DNA from: Pythium myriotylum
Taxonomy: Eukaryota; Oomycota; Peronosporomycetes; Pythiales; Pythiaceae
DNA: 64,000 nucleotides
Reading direction: 5' to 3'
NCBI GenBank assembly: GCA_023091665.1
Contig: JALJCQ010000018.1
Coordinates: 434,001 to 498,000, forward strand
Below the pieces are notes generated by a model. That model had not been told where the DNA came from. It searched no databases and worked only from the letters and a program-made list of their open reading frames with translations. This document shows, piece by piece, positions 27,831 to 37,025 of the stretch (positions are counted from its first letter, which is position 1; every line of letters begins with the position of its first letter). Made by a program: the position numbers and the translations under genes.

Positions 27831-29957
27831 ATGCGCCTCTCGCTGCTGCTCGCGCTGCTGCTGCGCGCCGCCGCCGTCCGCGCGCGCTTCGCCGTCTCCG
27901 ACGTCTTCCTCGCCGAGGCCGAGTCGCCGCAGAACGCGCTCGACCTCTGCCAGCTCAATCCGCACGGCCAGTCGGTCGGCGTCGACTGGGGCAACGCCAA
28001 CGCCGGCCGCGTGCTCCAGCTCTGCGTCAACCGCGAGCCCGTGCAGAACCTCTCGTCGACCCACGTCGTGCAGCGCATCGCCGTCTACACGAGCGGCGCC
28101 AAGCCCGCGTGTCTCGCGACCGAGACCGAGCTCTACCGCCCGCGCGACGGCGTCGTCGTCTGCGTGCGCCGCGTCGCCGTCGACACGGGCGTGCTCGCGA
28201 GCGGCAACTTCCTCAGCGACGTCTGGGTCTCCGAGAACCGAAACTACAACAGTGACCTCCCTGGCTGGCACGGCATCGCCACGAACGTCATCGAACCGGC
28301 CGACTCGCTGCTGCGCCGCTGGTGGCAGTGGCTCTGGTGGCCGTCGTACAGAGGCGCCTTTGTCACTTACCAACGTCCACTCGTGCCAATCCGAGAGGTC
28401 AAGCTCGTCACAGTGCCCAACGACTGGACGGCCGATGCTTGCATCTCCAAGCTCGGCTTCGCGTGGGAGCTCGCCAGCCTCACGGCGCTCGATGCAGACG
28501 ATGGGGACAACAGCAAAGCCGTGCTGTGCATCCGCCGAGGAGATACAGAGATGAGCGACCGGGTCGCAGCCTCGCTCGCGTCGGTCAGTGTCATCGACGG
28601 TGAGGCCACAACCAAGTGTGAAGGACCCGAGGGCGAGACCACGAGGATAGCGCTGCCGTCGTCGAAGCGATCGCTGTGTCTCCACTGGAGTGACTCCACC
28701 ACGAGTGGGGCAGTGCTCAACAACTTGCTCTTCGCTAGTTCCTTGCAGGACAAACTACGAGGCCAGTTTGAACGCGTGAGTCAGCTCGACCTCAACGAAA
28801 AAGGATCCAAGAAGATCCATCTCTACTCCCAGTCGACGTGGAAGCCCGTGGAACTGATCAACGAGGCTCCCGAGGAAGACGGGCTCTCGAACAAGCCTCC
28901 GTTGGCAGCCAAGGTCGTCACAGAGGGTCTCTCGTTCAAGATCCTTCAGCTCGCCGACCTGCACTACTCTGGCGACCCGTCCACGAGCTGCAACGACGTG
29001 CCCACTGGTATGAGGTCCCGAGACTGCTCCGAGGCTCTCATGACCAAGTTCGTGAACGAACTGCTGGACCTGGAGAAGCCCGACTTCGTCGCGTTCACGG
29101 GCGACAACGTGCAGGTGTACAGCAAAAGCCTCCGCCAGGCAGCCATCGACATTGTCGTCAAGGGCGTTGAAGAGCGAGGCATCCCGTACGCCGTGATCTT
29201 TGGCAACCACGACGACCAGCGAGGGTTCTCACGCCAGCAAATGATGAAGATGTACGTCCAGAAGCGCCATGTATACGCGCGTCGCGGGCCAGTGAACATT
29301 GACGGCGTCGGCAACTACGAGATCAGCATCAAAGCTCCACAGGCCGGCGCCTGGGGTGCCAAGGGCAGCGACGTCTTCCGCATGTACTTCATCGACTCGC
29401 ACGCGTACCCGGACAGCAAGAAGACGCCGCACTACTCGACGACATACGACTGGATCAAGCCGAGCCAAGTCTCGTACTACCGTCAGCTCTCACAGGCCCA
29501 CGTCGCCGACGGCACGTCGGTCCCAGCCATCATGTTCTTCCACATCCCATTGCCCGAGTACGCCATGGACGCCCGGGCGTTCCGTACGGCGGGCGACCAC
29601 GTCGAGGGCGTCGCGTCGTCGGCGGTCAACATGAACCTCTTCGCGTCGCTCGTGGAACTGGGCGAGGTCAAGGCCACGTTCTGTGGGCATGACCACGTGA
29701 ACGACTACTGCTACAAGCGCGACGGGGTCCACCTCTGCTACGGCGGCGGCATCGGCTTTGGCACGGCGTATGGCCTCAGCGATGTCAAGCGTCGAGCGCG
29801 TGTCATTGAGTGGAGCGTCGACAGTCAGAACCGCAAGACGATCCGCAGCTGGCGACGGCTCTTTGGCGAGACCGAGCGCAAGCAGCTCGAAGAAGTGATT
29901 TATTCCGAGGACAAGCCCACGGCGCTGCCCACGCAGCCGACAGCGGACGCTGTCTAG
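27831..29957 (+). CDS. Secreted calcineurin-like phosphoesterase, paralogue 3, intact
   Basis: A 708-residue single-exon paralogue. The ATG at 27831 gives a signal peptide (MRLSLLLALLLRAAAVRARF). Two N-terminal beta-rich modules (about 20-230, including NYNSDLPGWHGIATNV and YRGAFVTYQRPLVPIREV) precede the phosphoesterase core. The core contains ADLHYSGDP, FTGDNVQVYSK, GNHDDQRG, FFHIPLPEY and CGHDHVNDYC, so the metal site is complete. Codon usage is strongly GC3-biased. It is in tandem with paralogue 2 and preceded by the AACCGTT-rich region. Probably a secreted phosphatase acting on organic phosphates or phosphoproteins; the substrate is not deducible. Confidence 0.93.
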   Translation: MRLSLLLALLLRAAAVRARFAVSDVFLAEAESPQNALDLCQLNPHGQSVGVDWGNANAGRVLQLCVNREPVQNLSSTHVVQRIAVYTSGAKPACLATETELYRPRDGVVVCVRRVAVDTGVLASGNFLSDVWVSENRNYNSDLPGWHGIATNVIEPADSLLRRWWQWLWWPSYRGAFVTYQRPLVPIREVKLVTVPNDWTADACISKLGFAWELASLTALDADDGDNSKAVLCIRRGDTEMSDRVAASLASVSVIDGEATTKCEGPEGETTRIALPSSKRSLCLHWSDSTTSGAVLNNLLFASSLQDKLRGQFERVSQLDLNEKGSKKIHLYSQSTWKPVELINEAPEEDGLSNKPPLAAKVVTEGLSFKILQLADLHYSGDPSTSCNDVPTGMRSRDCSEALMTKFVNELLDLEKPDFVAFTGDNVQVYSKSLRQAAIDIVVKGVEERGIPYAVIFGNHDDQRGFSRQQMMKMYVQKRHVYARRGPVNIDGVGNYEISIKAPQAGAWGAKGSDVFRMYFIDSHAYPDSKKTPHYSTTYDWIKPSQVSYYRQLSQAHVADGTSVPAIMFFHIPLPEYAMDARAFRTAGDHVEGVASSAVNMNLFASLVELGEVKATFCGHDHVNDYCYKRDGVHLCYGGGIGFGTAYGLSDVKRRARVIEWSVDSQNRKTIRSWRRLFGETERKQLEEVIYSEDKPTALPTQPTADAV

Positions 29958-30002
29958 ATGTCTGTTGACGAGAAAGTAGTAACGCAACCTCAATTTTTTC
30001 AT

Positions 30003-30698
30003 TTATTTTTTGCCCGCATGTGCAGAGCAGTAGTAGTCATCTTTCTGGTACGATCTCCGCGTGCAATATGGGACGCGACAGCGACTGCCTCCGCCATGGG
30101 CCCAGCAGAGGCCGCCTTGGCCACCGACCTTGTCGCACCCGTCGACAGTGCAGTTGATGCCGCCGCCGTGGGCCCAGCAGTAGCCGTACCGCTTGGCCTT
30201 GGAGCTGCAGCCTTCGTGCTGGCACTGCGAGCACCCGCCGTGCGTGAAGCAGCGTTTGTTCTTCTTGGCTCGCTTCTCGCAGCCTTCAAACTCACACCGC
30301 GCGCCTCCGCCGTGGCGCACGCAGCAGCCTTTGGTCACGGCGTAGTTGGGGCAGCCGTCGAAGATGCAGGGCACATGCACGCGTACGCGGATCCGCTTGC
30401 GGCGAGGCTTGGCCGCTGCTTTCTCGACGGGCTCGTCCTGGTCGCAGCCCGAGTCCGAGGACGTCGCGGCCGGCGAGTCGAGCTCGAGGCGGCGAAGGAA
30501 AGACGCCTGGGGCATGGCTCGGCCGACTGGCGAAATGGCTTGGGGGCGTTTCGCGTGCGAGCTCGCGTGGTCGATGGACGGCCGCTTGCGGTGGCGAGCA
30601 AGCACCGAGAGCGCCGAGTCGACGCGCTCGAGCGACGCGACGCAGCTCGCGGCGTCCACGGGGTTGAGCAGGAAGGAGATGCTGGTCTTGGAGAGCAT
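30003..30698 (-). CDS. HGGG-type zinc-finger repeat protein
   Basis: The frame is open from 30770, but its upstream portion begins in an intergenic repeat with a non-ATG codon. ATGs occur at 30728 and 30698; I favour 30698 (231 residues), which begins MLSKTSISFLLNP. The C-terminal half has five consecutive short repeats of the form C-x4-C-x6-11-C-x2/3-H, usually ending HGGG (for example CEFEGCEKRAKKNKRCFTHG). This is the repeat type of the WRKY19-like zinc-finger family abundant in oomycetes. A basic patch (KPRRKRIRVRV) precedes them and could be a nuclear signal. Probably a nucleic-acid or protein-binding nuclear factor; the target is unknown. It is convergent with phosphoesterase paralogue 3, 45 bp between stops. 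Confidence 0.85.
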   Translation of the reverse strand: MLSKTSISFLLNPVDAASCVASLERVDSALSVLARHRKRPSIDHASSHAKRPQAISPVGRAMPQASFLRRLELDSPAATSSDSGCDQDEPVEKAAAKPRRKRIRVRVHVPCIFDGCPNYAVTKGCCVRHGGGARCEFEGCEKRAKKNKRCFTHGGCSQCQHEGCSSKAKRYGYCWAHGGGINCTVDGCDKVGGQGGLCWAHGGGSRCRVPYCTRRSYQKDDYYCSAHAGKK

Positions 30699-30920
30699 AT
30701 TGCTGAATGAGGAGAGGTGGGTCTCCATTAAGTGCCCCCCGTGATGAGCAGATCGATCCCCAGTCAACAATAGAGCTCCACGAAGGCCGAGTCGGTTCGT
30801 CAGTGACCTTCCCGCATTCCAGCTGCGTGCCGGGCACGATTGTTGAATTTTAGGTTATTAATTCAGTATAGGAAGGCAAATAGAATCGAAAAAAGGGTTT
30901 GTGTACTGAATTAGAGGTAA

Positions 30921-30968
30921 CGAATCCGGTATTGTTGATTGGGAGGTCAGTCAACAATGCCGGGTTCG
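30921..30968. repeat. Imperfect inverted repeat (18-bp arms)
   Basis: Arms 30921-30938 and 30951-30968 match at 16 of 18 positions, with a 12-nt loop. Confidence 0.75.
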
Positions 30969-31020
30969 CAGTTCTCTCCTGGTGATCTTCCCCATGTCAA
31001 CTGTCCACATCTGGTGCCCC

Positions 31021-31073
31021 TGTCAACAATAGAGTTCCAGCTCACTTGACTAGCAAGAGCTCTATTGTTGACA
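31021..31073. repeat. Imperfect inverted repeat (18-bp arms)
   Basis: Arms 31021-31038 and 31056-31073 match at 16 of 18 positions. The arm sequence tgtcaacaatagag recurs at 30763-30776 without its first base. Confidence 0.75.
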
Positions 31074-31252
31074 GCACAACGGGTCAACAATACAGTGTGT
31101 ACTAACCGCCCACCCAGTAAGAGTGGTCAGACCGCCAGAAGAACAAGTTGATGGGTCTCACTTCCAACCCACGACCTCATCCTAATCCAAATAATACTTC
31201 GTTCCTTAGTACAGACGATCCCACTGCGCTGCTACTAATCGCTGCTGCCCGA

Positions 31253-33363
31253 TCATGTCCTTGCAGCTTCACCCACTCGTGTCTCTGTGTAGAGCTCTTC
31301 CTCCGAGTGTCGACGGCCCATCTCGCCATAGAGCCGTCGCCAGCTGCGGATCGTGCGTCGGTTCTGGCTGTCGATCTCCCACTCGATCACGCGCGCGCGA
31401 CGTGGCACCGAGCGCCAGTAGTAGCCCGTGCCCAAGGTCGCGCCGCCGCCGTAGCAGAGCAGCACGCCCGTGCGGTTGTAACAGTGGTCGTTGACGTGGT
31501 CGTGGCCACAGAACACCGCTTTGACCTCGCCCAGCTCCACGAGCGACGAGAACACGTGTGTGTTGATGTCGGACGACTGCACTGGCTCGCGGTGGCGACT
31601 CGTGCCTGCCGATCGGAGCACCGGCGCGTCAAACGCGTACTCGGGTAATGGGATGTGCAAGAACAGGATAGCAGGGACCGAGTTGTTTGCGGCCATGTGA
31701 GCTTGCGAGAGCTGCCGGTAGTACGCCACCTGGCTCGGCCTGATCCAGTCGTACTTGGTCACGTACTGGGAGGTCTTGAAGTCGTCCGGATAGGCGTGCG
31801 AGTCAAAGAAGTACATGCGGAAGACGTCTGCGCCAGCGACTCCCCAGGGCCCATCCACGGGTGCTTGAACGCTCAGTTCGTAGTTTCCAACACCGTCGAC
31901 GTTGACAGGCCCACGACGGGCGTACGCGAGTGGCTTCTTGATGAATGCTTTGAGTTGGTCTACGCGCGCGAATCCGTTCTGCTCATCGTGGTTGCCGAAG
32001 ATCGCATTCATTTCATACCAGAAGCCCCCAGTTGCGATTCGAGATGTGCGGCTGGTGACCACTGAGAAAGAGACAACGGCCGACACGTGCATGGAACAGC
32101 TAGGCGTTGTGTGGGAGTCCACGGGGAGTGCGCTCGATGTGGACGGTGCTCGCAACAAGAAGGCGGTGCTCTGTCTTCGTCGTAGCACCGAAGAGGGTAG
32201 CGCACGGTCGCTTGTTGACGTCAATGTAGTCCACTCGCGTAACGACGACTGCCCTAGTGAACGCACGAGATTGGATTTGCCATCACAAAATATCGCCCTG
32301 TGCCTCCTGTGGGAACGCAACGTCAAGTCATCGGCTCAGGTGATCGACATGAGTTTAGCCTCACGTAGTAGACGCCTTCCCACGGGACAATTCACGGCGG
32401 TCAGCAACGCGAATATCAATCGCGCAGGCTCCAGAAAGATTTACTTGTACGCTCAGATGGCGTGGCAGCCACTCGAGCTGATTGAAGAAGCTGTGGACCA
32501 GAACGGCATCGTCGGAATGCCTCCTCTGGTCGCGACCATCCAGTCCTCCAGCATGACAACAGGCCTGTCCTTCAAGATTCTTCAGCTCACCAATTTGCAC
32601 TACTCGGGAGATCCGACGACGAGCTGCCACGATGTGCCTCTCGAGATGAAGTCGAGCGATTGTTCCGAGGCACTCATGACAAAGTTCGTGAGCGATCTAC
32701 TGGACGTGGAGAAGCCCGACTTCGTGGCTTTACGGGCGACAATGTCCAGGTCTACCGATCGAATCTACGCCAGCGAGCCATCGATGCGGCGACCGCCGAG
32801 GTCGTTAAACGTGGGATCCCATTCGCTGTTCCTTCGTATGCAGGTGTCCAGAGCCACTCCCAGAACGACCGAAGCATCGTATCGGCTAGTTCACGGACGT
32901 CAATGGGGATGCTTCTCCAGCCAGGAATATCGCTGTTGTAGTACATGCCGGTAGAGACCCACAAGTGGCTGAGGAAGTTGCCGCTGGAAAGGAGCTCCGG
33001 GGATGCTGGAACCCGCCGCACGCACACAATAATGTCATGTTGCGGACGAAAGAGCTCGTTCTCGGTTGAGAGGCAAGACGAAGAGGAGGTATGCACTGCA
33101 ATTCGCTGGATGACGTGAGCTGGCATTTTGATCGTCTCGATTCGCTCGCGTCGCAAGCAGAGCTGGAGGACTCGTCCATGTCGGTTACCGTTGCCCCAGT
33201 CAATTCCAACGGATTGGAAGTGGGGGGTTATTTCACAGATCTCGACAGCAGAGTCGATTGATCCAGCACTCACGAGAAACAGGTCGGTCACGGCAAACAT
33301 TGCGGTGGCCTTCACTGCCACTAGCGCCAAGAGAAGGTAACAAGAGGAAACCCACGCTACCAT
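31253..33363 (-). pseudogene. Calcineurin-like phosphoesterase, paralogue 4, broken by an internal inversion
   Basis: The N-terminal third lies on the minus strand from ATG 33363 (signal peptide MVAWVSSCYLLLALVAVKAT) down to about 32831, ending in codons for WTPAYEG. The C-terminal third is also on the minus strand, from about 32003 (IFGNHDEQNG) to the stop at 31253, with HIPLPEY and CGHDHVND. The middle third (AFISYQKPPV through ADLHY-equivalent TNLHYSGDP to KRGIPFAV) lies between them on the plus strand. All three parts align in the expected order with paralogue 3 except for the strand. A 1-nt deletion near 32728-32731 also breaks the middle part, between FVA and TGDN. The second residue of the metal motif is intact, but its first Asp is Asn (TNLHY). 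It cannot encode a normal enzyme. Confidence 0.9.
32004..32830 (+). other. Inverted internal segment of phosphoesterase paralogue 4
   Basis: About 827 bp read in sense only on the plus strand, whereas both flanks read in sense on the minus strand. At both junctions the protein homology switches strand within one or two codons. The short inverted word cgaag (31996-32000) / cttcg (32832-32836) flanks the segment. Confidence 0.88.
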
Positions 33364-34541
33364 CGACGAAGGAAAATGCCAAATCTGCTCCGAGGAGAGA
33401 GCTGCAAAGCACAAGCTGACCAATGAATGGCACACAAGGCAAGGCTGCCCGAGGCATTGAGTCAAAGCAATGAGCTGTGTTATAAAGGGTGGGCGCTCCA
33501 CCGTCTTCCTTGTGTCCCTTGCCTCTGAGTGGAGGTCGAGCTGAGTAAAGAGTTGAATACCTAGGTGTGATGGAGAGGTGCTTTCAGACGAGAAACAACC
33601 AGTTCTAACTTTCAGGAGCATCGAAGTTGTCCAACGCGAACGCCCACATTCCTAGAATTTAGTATTTATCGCGTACAGAAAGCAAGAGCGACCCGAATTA
33701 TTACGCACCACAAGGGTTTGCAAACTTGTGGCGAATCAATAAAAATTGATTCCTTGAAAACGCAATAGACTTCAGTTGCATCATCACCATCGCCAACGTA
33801 TACAATCTCTGCACCGAACTCAACTCTAGGTGGCGCTTGAAGGAGATCGTGTCCACTTCATGGTTTGTACCTTGTCTCTAGCGCCCATCCAAGGATGCCA
33901 GCGTGGAAATAGTTCCTGACGCCAACGTTTGCTGTACTGGGTTCGTTGTCTGTGCATGTGGGTCCTATCCTGGTGGCCACTGTCTGTCGAGTCTCAAGAA
34001 TGAATGAGGAGTATTGTCGTGCCTCGTCTTCATGTCGTGGCTGGCGCTAAGTGAGACCTTATGCTGGTGCGACGATGTGGGCTCGATTAGACCACACTCC
34101 ACGCGCCCACGGGCAACTATGTATCAGACCGCCTTCAAGGGATCCAGATGTCGACAGAAATTCCACGTATCCAGCATCATCTCGTAGGACTCAAGAATGT
34201 TGGCCAGATTCCAACAGTTCGTCGACCAAGCGGTATGCTGCCAATCGCATCTGTCGAGCATATCTCGTTGTTGTCTTTTTGAAGAGAATGGTAGTTTCCA
34301 CCCGTTATATACAGTTTCAACCCCGAGTTCTCGTCGAGCTGAGAGCCACTCGCTTGGTCCAATAGAGCAATTCTTTCGTCGTCCATACATTCTCCATGTT
34401 CCATAGAATGCGTTGAGACTGTCGAGATTTTGTTGGAGTGTGAACAGAGATTCTTTTCAAACTTCAGCTTGGTTGTCCTTTGGACAGCGTGCGAGCTATC
34501 ACGCGAGCAAGTCACCTCTTGAAGGGCACGACAATCAAAAA
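33364..34541. other. Intergenic region
   Basis: Upstream of paralogue 4 and downstream of the bZIP gene. Only short frames without domain signals are present; nothing else is seen. Confidence 0.5.
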
Positions 34542-35576
34542 TCAAACTTGCGCTATCAAGTCACCGTGTTCGTCCATGCCGTCCAGCAAGAAATCCAACG
34601 AGTGTCGAGGATTGCTTCCAACCGAGTCTCGCTCGCTGTCAACGTCGATATCCCATGCCGCCTGCTCGATATCGCCACTTTCTTCTCCACCGGAAGTGCC
34701 CAGGAACCGCAGACGTCGACTTCCCGACACGACGCTGGCGACGACTCGAACTGGCAGTTGGAGCGCGGACCTGAGCGTTGTCACGAGATCAAAATCCATC
34801 GAGACCGACTGGACTATCCCCTTGGCTGCTACTAGAAAGAATCCATAGCCCGGGATCGAGACAAGATCCGTCTTGACTAAATTTGAAACGACTCGTCCAA
34901 GCTCAGTTTCCTCGAGGAATCCAAACTCTGCTTCCCACTCCTGCACGCTAGCTCGTATGTGGAGGACAAGAGGGCAAGCGACGACGAAGCTGCTGTGTTC
35001 CGGTAGATCGATGACATCAATTCCTCCTTCGACGGCGACGTTCCAACATGAAAATCCTTCACAAAGTGACCTCCACTGGCGACCAATCCAGTTGGTTCCC
35101 ACATTACCATGTATCGCATATCGTCGGAACCGATCTTCTTGCTCCACCACTGCTCCCACATCTCCTTCCCCACTCCCACGGCCACCAACAGACCGGAACT
35201 CGGTGAGGAACTCTTCCACTGCGTGCCTCGCACACGACCTCCGCTTCGCGGCTCGCTCGTCCTCCAGTGTGCGAATCTCGTCTCGCAGCTGTTCAATCTC
35301 CCTGGCCAGCTCATCAACTTGGCGCTCTCGCCGAGCCCGGTGGTTGCGCTGGTAGAGTCGGTACTGGAGCCGCGTCTTGAGCTGCTCTTCCTCCTTGGCC
35401 GTGAGCGGACGCTCCTTGGCCGCGAGCGCGACGGCCGCGGCCGCCAACGCCGTCACGCGCACGCACTTCTTGCTCACGGCGACGCCGCAGAGTCGCTCCT
35501 GCTCGATGGCAGCGAGCGATGCGACGACTTGCTCATCTCCAAGCGGCGGAGCTTTCTTGCTTCGTTTGGAAGCCAT
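34542..35576 (-). CDS. bZIP transcription factor with atypical basic region
   Basis: A 344-residue single-exon protein. An Ala/Lys-rich N-terminus is followed by a bZIP motif (about 65-110): basic region RLQYRLYQRNHRARRERQ, then leucines spaced by seven or so (VDELAREIEQLRDEIRTLE). Aligning on the first zipper Leu puts the invariant Arg (10 residues before it) in place, but the normally invariant Asn (18 before) is Tyr. This fits the oomycete-specific bZIP class, whose relatives carry Cys or Val there. Residues about 120-330 match the C-terminal region usually attached to these bZIPs, of unknown function. It acts in the nucleus as a dimeric DNA-binding regulator (family knowledge). The start at 35576 is the first ATG. 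Confidence 0.87.
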   Translation of the reverse strand: MASKRSKKAPPLGDEQVVASLAAIEQERLCGVAVSKKCVRVTALAAAAVALAAKERPLTAKEEEQLKTRLQYRLYQRNHRARRERQVDELAREIEQLRDEIRTLEDERAAKRRSCARHAVEEFLTEFRSVGGRGSGEGDVGAVVEQEDRFRRYAIHGNVGTNWIGRQWRSLCEGFSCWNVAVEGGIDVIDLPEHSSFVVACPLVLHIRASVQEWEAEFGFLEETELGRVVSNLVKTDLVSIPGYGFFLVAAKGIVQSVSMDFDLVTTLRSALQLPVRVVASVVSGSRRLRFLGTSGGEESGDIEQAAWDIDVDSERDSVGSNPRHSLDFLLDGMDEHGDLIAQV

Positions 35577-36746
35577 GGAGAGGAGACGAGAGCGAAAATG
35601 CCGAGTCTGCGAGCGAGAACGGCGACGCTGCGGTCACGAGAGGGGAGAGGAAGAGGAAACGAGAGAGAGAGAGAAGAGAGAGAATGGCGACTTGTGGCGA
35701 GGCCCACGCGATGCTGCAAGGGGATCGACTAAGCTCGGCTTAGTACAGCGAGGTCGGGGACCCCGAATGCGGAAGGAGTTTCTATTGGAAATGACTTGTG
35801 ATTTGTATGTATAGAAATGTTAAAACTCTCGTTTCGATCCAAGTCAATCCGAAACTGTTTGACGTCGATCGCATCCTTCCAGGAGCTCCACTGAACTGCG
35901 TGACAGAGAGACGCGCCACATGCATGGTTCGTTCCACCGCTTAATTTAATCGAAGGGTGGTGACTGTTGGTGTGGCGCTAAACTTGACACGCGCGATCTT
36001 CTCTTCTTCGCTTTGGCTTGTTCTCAACAGTGAGCTCTGTTGCCCAGCAGATAACAAGCCCCGACATTCGGCTTGATGAACTGGGACGGTCTCACTGTGT
36101 CTCATGATCCGTTTAACATTTTCGTTGTAGTGGCCGGGACACGTGACAGGAAAGTCGTGCGCTTGAGTGAACATGATCGTGCCACTAGAAGTCGATCACG
36201 TCAGCGAGTGCATGGGAGCAGAGAAACGCCGGGAGCGATCACTTCGCCGCATCGAACGAGAGCGACTCGGAGAATACTACACTAGTTCGTGGCTTTTTTT
36301 CAAGTGGCGAAGAGAGCCCAGTGCTTGGTCGATCGTGCAAGCTCTAGCGCGATTTCGAGCAGGTCACGCGGTGAGAAATCGATTTGCGCGTTCCAAGAAA
36401 CCACGCACCTCGATGGGGAGCTACAGTAGTCGATACACAGTCAGCTGCTTCCAGTTGTCATGATTGTACGACATGTGCACTGTTCGAGGCATGTTCAAAG
36501 TTCGAGGCCTGTAGGCCACGGACGGGATTCCTCTTCCGTACCCACGGGGCCAGAACTCGTGTCAATTAACGGTTTGTGCAGCTATCATTTGCCAGTTGGG
36601 AAGCGTCAACCAGTATGTCAAGAACACCGGCGAAGTCACTGAAGCGTTAAAGTCATCACCGAACCAAGGAAATAGGTTCTCAAACCTACGACCCAAGTTT
36701 TACGCAACAAAATGACTTTCCAATGTGAAGGATTGAATGGGCTCTC

Positions 36747-36780
36747 CCTTGTGCGGGCTCCCACCTTGTGCGGGCTCCCA
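36747..36780. repeat. 17-bp tandem repeat, two copies plus partial
   Basis: The unit ccttgtgcgggctccca occurs at 36747-36763 and 36764-36780, followed by a diverged partial copy. It lies just upstream of the LINE remnant. Confidence 0.85.
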
Positions 36781-36789
36781 CCTTGTGAG

Positions 36790-37025
36790 GCACCAAAAGC
36801 TACACGACAACCGCCGCAGAGACGCAAGAGACGTCATTAAAGTGATGCCAGCAATTCGTGGGCTGGAGCGTTTTGATGCGGCGGGGCCAGATCGAATACC
36901 CAACGATTTCTACATGGACTGGCGCCCCAGAACTCAGTCTATGGACGACAAAGTCTTCGATAGGTTCCTTTTACGCGGATGAAAGCCTCCGGAGGGCTTC
37001 ACTGAAGCCACAATTGGTGAACTGC
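36790..37025 (+). mobile_element. Non-LTR (LINE) reverse transcriptase remnant
   Basis: The plus-frame peptide contains RDARDVIKVMPAIRGLERF followed by DAAGPDRIPNDFYMDW, close to the LINE reverse-transcriptase signature (GPDGIPNDFY). After a stop and frameshift near 36980, the next frame reads PEGFTEATIGELRQ, resembling the following conserved RT block. It is a short, inactive relic; the rest of the element is not visible. Confidence 0.65.

Larger units (their letters stand above)
30771..31252. other. Intergenic region with repeated gtcaacaata words and hairpins
   Basis: Contains four direct copies of gtcaacaat (about 30763, 30952, 31022, 31083) and inverted copies (about 30930 and 31062). 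Pairs form an 18-bp imperfect stem at 30921-30968 and another at 31021-31073. This looks like a decayed or composite small inverted-repeat element. Confidence 0.65.

Noticed and set aside
27684..28685. 333-codon minus-strand frame
   Set aside because: It is antisense to phosphoesterase paralogue 3, low complexity, with no domain.
31902..32954. 350-codon plus-strand frame as an independent gene
   Set aside because: Its recognisable part is the inverted middle of paralogue 4; its ends are antisense to the flanking thirds.
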